A model generated the notes under the pieces. It did no database searches. It worked only from the letters and a program-made list of their open reading frames with translations, and was not told the DNA's origin. Source: Pictodentalium vernedei (taxonomy: Eukaryota; Mollusca; Scaphopoda; Dentaliida; Dentaliidae). Taken from it: a stretch of DNA of 64,000 nt. Below are positions 55,573 through 64,000 of the stretch, one piece after another (position 1 is the first letter of the stretch; every line of letters starts with the position of its first letter). The position numbers and the translations under genes were made by a program. Location: positions 664,083,838-664,147,837 of the forward strand of contig CM062296.1 in the NCBI GenBank assembly GCA_031216915.1. Direction: 5' to 3'.

Positions 55573-57671
55573 TACAGCGGAATCCATTTAATTGGATATC
55601 TCTGAATAACCCTGTTAATTGAATATAATTTCCCAACACAAAACCATTTACCATACCTCCAGTACAAATTTGACCTGTTAACTGAATATAGGTTAAAGAG
55701 TGAACTCCTCTTAATTGAACAAGAGGCCCAAGTGGGCCTTAGGCACTCACCGAATGCTCAATATTGTTGAAGGATTAGAACACACTTGAATCAGATAACA
55801 CAAAGTTGCCCTTCAGGCTCCAGCCCAAATATTAACCCAAAGATATTATTTGAACAAACTTGAATTCCATGACCCATCTTCCAAAGGATATTTTATACCA
55901 ATCGCTGAGGTATCTGAAGAAGATTATCAAAGAATGAAGTCAAAACAGTAAACCAAAATATGAATGTGGAGACTCAATTCAAAAATATTTCTGCCTAGCT
56001 GTTCTGAAAACACTAGATGTTGAATTTTGTTACTATTTTTATCCCCTGCCCCACCCCCAGGGGCAGAGGCTAATTTTTTTCAAGCAAATCAATCACATGC
56101 CCCCTAAAGAAAAACCATATCAAATTTTGACAAAATTCGTCTACGGTTTCTAAAATTAGGGGATATGGCCGTGGCTTAGAAATTTGCCCCACCAAGAAAA
56201 AGTCTAATATAGATACAGGGACTTGGCTTGAACAAACTTGAATATACATGAGTCAAGGATGCTACATACTAAATATCAACATTTTCTGCAAGGTGGTTCT
56301 GGAGAAGAAGATTTTTAAAGGTTTTTGCAGTTATCTCCCCTTTTGGGACCCGTGTGGGTGTGGCCATCTAATTTGAACAAACTTGAATCTTGGGGTGGTA
56401 GGGATTATACCTACAATATGTGGTTAAATACTTGAATCAGATACACCCCACAATGCTACATACCAAATATCAAAAGATTCTGCCTGTTGGATCTGGAGAA
56501 GATTTTAAAAGAAATTTCCTTGAAATGCACTAAGTTCAAATTTGGGCTAATATAGTGAGCTCAAATATGAACACAGGGGGCTGATTTGAACAAACTTGAA
56601 TCAGATCTACCCCACAATGCTGCATACAAAATGTAAACAATATTCTACCTGCTGGTCTGGAGAGGAAAAATTTTAAAGCAATTTGCCTGAAATGCACTAA
56701 GTTCAAATTCAGGCTCGAATAGTGAGCCCAAATATTAACTCAGGGGGTCGATTTGAACAAATTTGAATCAGATCCACTCCACAATGTTGTATACCAAATA
56801 TCAAAATATTCTGTTTGCTGGATCTGGAGAAGAAACTTTTTGAAGAAATTTCCTTGAAATGCACTAAGTGCAAATTCGGGCTCCAATAGTGAGCCCAAAT
56901 ATGAATGCAGGGGGTCGATTTGAACAAACTTCAATCAGATACACCCCACAATGCTGCATACCAAATATCAAAAGATTCTGTCTGCTGAATCTTGAGAAGA
57001 AGATTTTTAAAGAAATTTGCCTGAAATGCACTAAGTTTAAATTCGGGCTCCTATACTGAGCCCAAATATGAACCCAGGGGGCTGATTTGAACAAACTTGA
57101 AGCAGATCCACCCCACAATGTTGCATACCAAATATCAAAAGATTCTGCCTGTTGGATCTGGAGAAGAAGATTTTTTAAGAAATTTGCCTGAAATGCACTA
57201 AGTTCGAATTCGGGCTTCTATAGTGAGCCCAAATACAATCCAGGGGGGCCGATTTGAACAAACCTGAATCAGATCCACCCAGAATGCTGTATACCAAATA
57301 TCAAATGATTCTGCCCACTTGTGCTGGAGAAGAAGATTTTTTAAGTAATTTATCTAATAAACATAGGGTGCTATTGGAGTTATGCCCCCGATGGAGCCCC
57401 AAGTGGGCATGTCCATTTCATTTGAACAAACTTAAATTGACATATGGTAATGAACATCCAAACCAAGTTTCAAGCAAATCGACCGAGCGTTTCAGAGGAG
57501 AAGTCGTTGGAGCTCATGGAGCTCTGTCAAACAAGATATAATAGAATAAATGCTAAGTGTATCTCTAGAATACAGGAAAGTGACACAATCCCTGTTAATT
57601 GAATACTCCTGTTAATTGAATAATTTTAATTGGCAAAGTGGCTATTCAATTAACAGGATTCCACTGTAATC
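55573..57671. mobile_element. pogo-like element, interrupted by a family A element
   Basis: Left end CAGCGGAATCCATTTAATTG and right end complement CAGTGGAATCCTGTTAATTG are related terminal repeats. Repeated CTGTTAATTGAATA motifs continue on both sides of the insert at 55719-57545. Confidence 0.6.
55719..57545 (+). mobile_element. Tandem-repeat-cored element, family A, diverged copy
   Basis: Starts ACAAGAGGCCCAAGTGGGCC, a palindrome, and contains at least seven core units with ATCAAAAGATTCTGCCTG and GATTTGAACAAACTTGAATC. The 3' hairpin is not recognisable; AGCTCATGGAGCTC at 57511 is the likely remnant. Confidence 0.72.
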
Positions 57672-57910
57672 AAGTACCGCACCAATTCCTGAATGTCCTA
57701 GGAATTTAAAATAGGTGCCCCACTGAGCAGTCAGCAAGAAGTCTTATAGGTACTTATACATTTATCTGGGCAATGATGTCTCAAATAGTATTGGCTACCT
57801 GTATAGACAGCCAAGACTTTACTATATATCACTGACAAATTATGAGATTCCCAGGTGATGGCATACTGTAAATTCTGGACAACAAGTATGATAAAGGATT
57901 GATTCTTAAT
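57672..57910. repeat. Spacer with a small palindromic repeat
   Basis: TATTGGCTACCTGTATAGAC and AGCCAAGACTTTACTATA form a weak inverted pair. A relative lies at 54625-54680. Confidence 0.4.
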
Positions 57911-57911
57911 G

Positions 57912-58378
57912 ACCTTGAAATGAAATTTTTTTCTTGAAAATCATTTCTTACAATTTACCAAGAAATGCTAAGAGGCACTTTTCAATAAATTGTAAAATAT
58001 GTTTCTATCAAGAGAAATTTATACTTGGCTAAGTAAACTCATAAAGAATTAATAAATAATAGGCATTCAGCATTTTCATTAGAATCCAGAAATGGATTCT
58101 AGCACTGATTGATTCTAAATGACCAATGTGAATCTGTATAATTGTTGTTGTAATAATTGGCCAAGATAATGGTTAATTTATTGGAAATGAAATTTTTTTC
58201 TTGAAAATCATTTCTTACAATTTACCGAGAAATGCTAAGAGGCACTTTTCAATAAATTGTAAAGTATGTTTCTATCAAGAGAAATTTATACTTGGCTAAG
58301 TAAACTCATAAAGAATTAATAAATAATAGGCATTCAGCATTTTCATTAGAATCCAGAAATGGATTCTAGCACTAAACC
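57912..58378. repeat. Recent direct duplication (two ~195-bp copies)
   Basis: From GAAATGAAATTTTTTTCTTG to ATGGATTCTAGCACT at 57917-58105 and again at 58187-58374, with only about two differences. Each holds TTTACC-AGAAATGCTAAGAGG. Confidence 0.9.
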
Positions 58379-58424
58379 AGTTAACTCTTAACCCACAGAG
58401 TATTTTCTCAATATTTTTCATTAA

Positions 58425-58510
58425 ATTTCCATGAATTTTGTATCAAATCTAGTCATGGCTGCTCTGAATAAGCCACTACTAGATTTGATGGAAAATTCAT
58501 GAAAATTTAT
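58425..58510. repeat. Palindromic repeat with TCAAATCTAGTCATGGC core
   Basis: CATGAATTTTGTATCAAATC pairs with GATTTGATGGAAAATTCATG. Related to 2890-2990. Confidence 0.65.
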
Positions 58511-58562
58511 CCCAAGAACTCATTGGTCAATAAGTTGGCTCATTGTACAGGAAAAAATATGA

Positions 58563-58809
58563 TTAACCCTTGATCTTACACAGCGGAAAAAATGGCCAGG
58601 AATTGACAAAAATAAGCCCACAACAGGCAAAAATATCTTACAAATGTCTCAATAAAACCATACAAATATGGATATCATTAGAACTGGCTCGTCGAACCGG
58701 TTCTAATGATATACATATTTTTTGGTTTTATTGAAGAAATGTGAGAATTTTTGTTGAAAAATGTGAAATTTAATTTATTTAAAAAAAAAGCTGTTAGGTA
58801 AAGGGTTAA
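58563..58809. mobile_element. TTAA-flanked MITE, divergent subfamily
   Basis: TTAACCCTTGATCTTACAC and GTTAGGTAAAGGGTTAA ends, with a different centre built on ATCATTAGAACTGG / CCGGTTCTAATGAT. Confidence 0.65.
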
Positions 58810-59810
58810 GAGTGCCCAAATTATACATTTGTCAGTGGCAAGAGTAAGCATATCCTGCACAGAAATATCTGCATTCAAGGATTTGAAAGAGATTCTTTGT
58901 TAAGACTGGCACACAAATGACATCTTAAGAATAATGACATTTGTATCATGTAAACCTTGATGACTAGACTTAAACATACATTTATAAAGTGTTCGAAATA
59001 TTTGTGATCACAGATCAACACCAAAAAAGAGTTTTAAATCAGTATGAATCCAATTTGGAATGATAAAAAATTTGAAAACATGTTTTTTTGTATTCAGGAT
59101 TCAGATTCAGATATATTATTCACAGCATACATGGTGAAAATACAAATATTTCATAAACGTAAAACTAGGTGAACTCAGATCATGATGACATAGTGAGATT
59201 GGCTGTCTTCCTGTCATCTCGTAACAAAGTGACAGAGAACTGCATCGATACACTTCATCCAAGTATAACCTGTTAACTGCAATAGATTAAGGAATGAAAC
59301 CATGCTGATTGAATAAAAACAATATGACACACTGTGAAACAGATGATTCCAAAATTATTTTCTTTTCCAGACCATTTGGTCTCAGTACTTCAAATGTGAG
59401 AATTTAAACCATAACTCAATGTGTTCTGTCAAACTACACATGATGGATTAAATACTCAAACTTCCATCAAGTTCACAAATTTGGTTTTATTGAATATTCC
59501 TGTTAATTGCACATATCGACAGAATCAGTGGATGTTTTACATAACGAGTTGGAATGGTGTATTCATATTTCGCAAGAGCTGTAGGCTCGAGCTTAATATG
59601 ACTATGACATTCCAAAACACCCACCGATTCAAACACACATTGCATTCTGGGTTTATTACACATCCTATGCATTAAAATTCATTTAAATAAACAAATGTTA
59701 ATGCCCATGTTTAAACCCAACTTGAAGAGTCTGTTTGTTTTGTTTGAAGCTGTACTGATCAAATGGATCAATAAAAAATCAAAACAACCTTTTGGGAACC
59801 AGTCTAAAGT
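58810..59810. other. Spacer without supported gene
   Basis: GATTCAGATTCAGATATATTATTCA at 59098-59122 resembles a LINE 3' tail but nothing upstream supports it. No exon recognised. Confidence 0.4.
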
Positions 59811-59811
59811 A

Positions 59812-60745
59812 TAATAATAATAAATCTTTTTATTTCAGACAGTAAAGTACATAGCGAACAAAGTAGAAAAAAAAACAAAAACAAAAAAAAAGAAGAAAAC
59901 ATAATGTTAAACATTACATAGGCATAAATTGAAAGTGAGCACTCAATATGAAATCAAGATGGATATAGGGCCTACATTGCAGAGAAAAACAAGCATATTA
60001 TGACTCGATCAAGGGGGGCGGTAAACTTCAGTGAAGCTTCAACTGTACGACAAAAGCAAGTCCCACCTATCACATGCATCGGCGGAGCCTTACTGTGCAG
60101 GTGTCAGAGATTACTTGAGATAACATTACATAGTCAGATTTTCAAAGAGTGTTGTCAACAGTACAGGACGTCATTCCAAGTTTTGACTAAGGGTGACGTA
60201 AATGCGAGGTCTGAGTTTATCAAACACTGGATAATTCCATTCTGTAAGGTAGTTATTCTTTCTCTAATGCTAAAAATAAATCTTCTGAGCATTAGTAAGG
60301 TTGGAACTCTATCCGATACAAACATTTTACTTGCACTACAGAATTTGTCATATCCAAGTAGGAGCCTGAAGGCGTTGTTGTAACATATGGTGAGACGTAG
60401 CATACTTCCCTGATTGAACCGGGCCCACAAGTGACAACAGTATAAGGGAGTTAAATATTTTGTTACCTTTTCTATTGTGCATTTTTGTTGAAATTTGTAT
60501 CGCTGTTTCTCTTCGGCTGGTGTCCATTCATGCCTAACCATTTGGTGGCTATTACTGATAGTAAAAATATAAGTACAAATTTGTGGACAGATTTGCAAAA
60601 CAGCTGGGAGAAACTTTTTAAAAAGAAGTTCGAAGCATGTCAAGATGTCCGAAGATTTACCGAAATAAAGTTGACCAATTTAGATATAACAGGATCCGCA
60701 GACAAGATGGCCATGGGACTAGATTCATGGTGTGGGTGAAAATAA
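59812..60745 (-). pseudogene. 5'-truncated LINE: C-terminal part of a second non-LTR RT ORF
   Basis: The minus-strand frame 60643-60155 holds LTPLYCCHLWARFNQGSMLR, LTICYNNAFRLLLGYDKF, CSASKMFVSDRVPTLLMLRR and FIFSIRERI, a combination I recognise from the segment following the RT domain in many metazoan LINEs. The minus-strand 3' end has a TTATTATTATTA tail (59812-59824) after an A/C-rich stretch. RT core and endonuclease are absent, as expected of 5' truncation. It is a different lineage from the LINE at 32212 (no CCHC-type motif). Confidence 0.75.
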
Positions 60746-61795
60746 TAGTTTTTTTAATATCATCTCATTTTTGGTTACCGGTAATTAATTTTTTTCTGAA
60801 CCGACTTTATTTCGCTTTGGAAGTTTTCATTTTCACACTTCGCAACAGACGATCGATAATTGTATAACGAAATTTGGAAACTTTTCAAAGCGTAACTAAT
60901 GACTCAACGGGAAAGGAACTAGTATGAATGGTGCTGGAAAAAAAGTTCCAGCTTGTACATCATCAGTTGAATACAGAAACATTTATGTCATAGCGGCGAT
61001 TCCATTAAATACAAGGGTTTAAAGTTTAATGGATGTGTAATAAAATTTAGTGCTCTTCAATAATAACTGATTTGCTTGCATCTGATTGATCAAGATGAGT
61101 ATCAGATGATAAATAATTTTTTTGTCATCTGAATTTTTTTGCCTTTTCCCCACCCATCTTCAACAAAATTGAAGGTGCATCTAACGATGCAATTAAACTG
61201 TAATTATGTCAGATGGGCTGAGAAGCTGTATTTCATTCACTTATTACCACAAAACAAACCTACCACAAAACAATCATTCATAATTGTCCATTGAAAAATT
61301 GGGCCAGAGATTGCACTCTGCAAAGCTACATTCATTATAATACAGATAAAATTGCATGTATTAATCTTTGCTGAAAATTATAAAACTGTCATCTGAACAA
61401 AAGCTGATGACAATAAAATATGTCATTGTTTGTTATTTCCATGGCATAAATGGTATGATTGAGGCAGGGTATATTTTAGTACAAGCAGTCACTCTACATT
61501 AAATTATAAGAATTGAAGTGAATTATCTATTGCTTTATCAGAGTAGGCTTCGACCAGCTCAGGACACATTATAATACAATCAGCCTCTCTACTTTAAATT
61601 ATGAGAATTGAAACAATTTTTATGTGGCTTTATCAGGTTATGAATGCGGGATGGGTATGTCAAGTTATATAGAGTGCATAGCACTTCATACAAAACTTAA
61701 CATGCTCATCCCACATTCTACAATGATAAAGCGACAGAAAATTCATTTCAATTCTTATATATACTTCATTAACACAGTTGGAACTGAATGAACCT
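60746..61795. other. Spacer without recognised gene
   Basis: Small repeated blocks around TTAAATTATAAGAATTGAA (61500, 61590) and an inverted form near 61740 (TTCAATTCTTATAT) suggest an old foldback, not firmly bounded. Confidence 0.4.
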
Positions 61796-61796
61796 G

Positions 61797-61960
61797 AACC
61801 TTTTACCCAGTATATTGATCATACATAACCAATTTGCCATTCATATTTTACTACTTTTTAATTTTTCCTTCAAAAACAGTTCATGACACCTCACTGCAAT
61901 AAGTTGTCTTAGTCTGTTTCAATGGGTGATACGCTATCTTCTTGGGGATAAAAATGGAAA
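61797..61960. mobile_element. Degenerate TTAA-type MITE relic
   Basis: CCTTTTACCCAGTAT, CAAAAACAGTTCATGACACC and TCACTGCAATAAGT correspond to the left arm and centre of the family. The right end is unclear. Confidence 0.4.
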
Positions 61961-61969
61961 TTTTAAGTC

Positions 61970-62100
61970 ATTAACTGTCAGAGTGCTAAATTATTTTTGG
62001 CCACCAAAATTTGTTCACATGTCATTGCCTTGTTAGAATTTATAGGGGAGTGCCTGAGGGCACTTTCCCATAAATTGTAACAAGGCAAATCTTAGCAGAC
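61970..62100. mobile_element. Foldback element left half
   Basis: ATTAACTGTCAGAGTGC and the AATTTATAGGGGAGTGCC / GGCACTTTCCCATAAATT hairpin. Family A sequence follows at 62100. Confidence 0.55.
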
Positions 62101-62395
62101 TAAATTATGGCTCCCATGGGGAGTCCAAATATGAACCCAGGGAGTTTATTTGAATAATTTGGATTGACACCCTCTTAGAATGTACCAAGTATCAAAATAT
62201 TCTGAATGACAGTGTTGGAGAAGATTTTTTAATTTAAAAAAAAATTGTGGGTCCTAACAGAGTTATGCCCCTTGAGGACCTTGCTGTGTGGGTGGCAACT
62301 TTATTTGAACAAATTTGAACTGACATGGGATAAGGAACATGCCATATCAAATTTCATTCAATAGACAGAAAGTGCATAATTATACAAATTAACAC
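62100..62395 (+). repeat. Family A core fragment without ends
   Basis: CCAAATATGAACCCAGGGAG, AAGTATCAAAATATTCTGAA and GGAGAAGATTTTTTAA match the core units of the 27825 element. Neither the ACAAGAGG end nor the hairpin is present. Confidence 0.6.
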
Positions 62396-62699
62396 AATGA
62401 ATTTTAACCCTCAAGGGCCTAAATCCTACTTCAATCACATTTTACTGTTTATACAGGAAGCCAAGACATACCTCGAAACAACTGCAAATCCACACAATGT
62501 AGACTGTCTTTAGTTATGCTCTTCAAAATTCAGTTACATACCTCAAGCAAAAAATACAAAAAGTTTTCAGTCTGCCAATTTTGTAGTAACATTGGAAGAC
62601 ACTGCAAGCAATAAAAATGTCCAATGAGTGGGTTCAATTTCAGTGAGAGATTGCCTAAGAATCAAAACATTTGGGGGGGGGGGAGCTAAAGCTGATGGC

Positions 62700-62945
62700 A
62701 AATTAACTGCTTGACCGCTGAAAGTTACTAAGGAGGTTGTACTGAAAAGTACTAAAAACCACTTTAATGGCTTTACACTGTAATTATTAGCTTGTTTGCT
62801 CTGCAACAGGAACTCAAAATTTTTAGATTGTTTTGTTACAATTTATTAAAGTGCCAATAGGCACTCTTTAATAAATTGTAACAAAATCGTTTTGACCAAA
62901 CTCTTGCTAAACTAGGGCTCCCTTTGCTGGTAGCATGATATCCTT
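62700..62945. mobile_element. Foldback element, degenerate
   Basis: TTAACTGCTTGACCGC near the left and the AATTTATTAAAGTGCC / GGCACTCTTTAATAAATT hairpin, then CTAGGGCTCCCTTTGCTGG as in 36843. Confidence 0.55.
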
Positions 62946-62954
62946 GAAACAAAT

Positions 62955-63370
62955 ACTCATATTAGTCCCCACAAAGTATATCTTCTGTTTGTCAGGCCAT
63001 TTTTTGTAAAATTGCATGTGGGCGGGCTTTTTTTTTTATTTTTGCAATTATTTTTTGGCCATGAAAAGTTCATGTTCTTGGTTTGTTTTATATTTTAGAC
63101 CTCTTAATCTACAGAACAGCATGGGTGGTAGTGTATTTCGTCCCTTGAATGCAAGAAGGCTTTGCAATGCTAAAGTATTGCAAAGCCTTCTTGCTCTCAA
63201 GGGACAAATTTATCAATTTTGTTAACTTGGATAAAATATCAGACATAAACCATCTAATTTCTATTTTTTTGAAGTTTGCATTGGTTGTAGAAAAAGAGCA
63301 TTCAGCAGCCAAAAGGACCATGTGGGAGGGCTTGAGAAACAGATTTTTAGTTTTTTTTGAAAAATAATTT
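62955..63370. mobile_element. Palindromic MITE, inverted copy of 625-1005
   Basis: CATTTTTTGTAAAATTGCAT at the left and GGGAGGGCTTGAGAAACAG at the right. The centre is the CTTTGCAATGCTAAAGTATT / GCAAAGCC hairpin. Confidence 0.7.
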
Positions 63371-63884
63371 AGTCCTCTATCACCCAAGAATCCACTGAAA
63401 GATAAGTGAAAAAAAGTTAGACAGTGGAGCCTGCAATTTGGATAGCCATTTTGCATTTAAAAATATTCAGTTAACCTTTTACCTAACACAAACAGATGTC
63501 GACAATTGCAAAAGTAAGTTGTTCTTGATTCAAACCAAGTCATCCTTCTTTGATCTCTTGGGGCCAGCAATTTCCATAATATGGAAGCTTTTCATCACTG
63601 AAATAGCTATTGTGATATTTCTGTGTACACAAAATTTCTGGTACCATCAGAGAGACAAGCCTTTTCTTTTGCAATAAATCAAGCCGTAGGGAAATAGTAT
63701 TCCACCTGAAGGTGGTTATCTCTAACTTCATAACAGACAAAAACATCTAATGAATTGATTCAAAATTCAAATTGATTGTCCAATATCTCTCTGGTGTGAT
63801 TTAGTATTCATATGTGGTTCAGAGGAAAGTCTCTGATTCACAGGCTTCTATAATATATCTTCAGTTAACATAAAATCTCCCATA
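63371..63884. other. Spacer without supported gene
   Basis: AACCTTTTACCTAACACAAA at 63473 looks like a TTAA MITE end without a partner. Otherwise unassigned. Confidence 0.4.
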
Positions 63885-64000
63885 AGGCTATTAAAAAAAA
63901 ATCTTGTTTCTCAGGCACCTCCCTCGTCACAGAAAATTAGTGCCTATCACCTTTTTTCACCTGGAAATCTGTTCAATGACACTATTTTGCACTTGTGACA
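63885..64000. repeat. Inverted partial copy of the 4035-4405 repeat, cut by window edge
   Basis: TTGTTTCTCAGGCACCTCCC, TGACACTATTTTGCACTTGT and neighbours are the complement of 4300-4400. Confidence 0.65.

Noticed and set aside
60000..60383. 127-codon plus-strand ORF
   Set aside because: Opposite strand of the LINE fragment whose minus-strand frame carries recognisable LINE motifs.

Overview
This is nuclear DNA of an animal, most likely a marine bivalve mollusc and possibly a scallop-like one. I infer this from the AT-rich background, spliced exons with GT/AG borders, tRNA-headed SINEs, DIRS-type retrotransposons, Tc1-like transposons and tandem-repeat-cored elements of a kind common in bivalve genomes. 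The species cannot be fixed from the sequence. There are no prokaryotic features. Host coding content is very small: two terminal exons of one gene at the left (459-529 and 2191-2361, plus strand) and one isolated internal exon at 27489-27595. Nearly everything else is transposable-element DNA, much of it nested.

Layout. 1-2361: right end of one DIRS copy, then the last exons of an unidentified gene; the 1.66-kb intron holds a palindromic MITE, a SINE, a DIRS end scrap, a pogo-like hairpin and a degenerate TTAA MITE. 2362-5390: spacer with small foldback repeats. 5391-13640: a foldback element interrupted by an element ending TAGTCCCC, which is interrupted by a 6.49-kb DIRS-type retrotransposon (6114-12605). 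13894-19613: a second DIRS-type element, of another family, with gag, RT and RNase H remnants. 19752-23130: a Tc1-like transposon carrying a 1.8-kb tandem-repeat element. 23174-25649: a further tandem-repeat element. 25861-31620: SINEs, TTAA MITEs, the second host exon and an inverted copy of the 1.8-kb element. 32212-33255: 5'-truncated LINE. About 33960-35690: a decayed copy of an uncharacterised cysteine-tailed protein family. 36763-38740: foldback element and tandem repeats. 39176-44645: a second Tc1-like transposon containing two nested tandem-repeat elements. 45981-48599: three more elements of that kind. 49700-64000: MITEs, minisatellites, another copy of the 1.8-kb family, another truncated LINE and unannotated AT-rich spacer.

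The most interesting pattern is a set of elements with unrelated tandem-repeat cores but the same ends. One end is ACWAGAGG or ACTAGA followed at once by a short perfect palindrome. The other is a GACGGAC- or GGCGTC-rich block followed by a hairpin (often AGCTCA...TGAGCT) and a short A run. In several, the hairpin stem sequence is repeated just inside the opposite end. This resembles non-autonomous Helentron-type (HINE or pearl-like) architecture, but that assignment is inference. The two DIRS elements are also informative: each keeps an internal complementary region that records its circle junction, so the insertion points can be read to within a few bases. Their coding damage is complementary: the first has tyrosine-recombinase remains but no visible RT, the second has RT and RNase H but only the tail of the recombinase.
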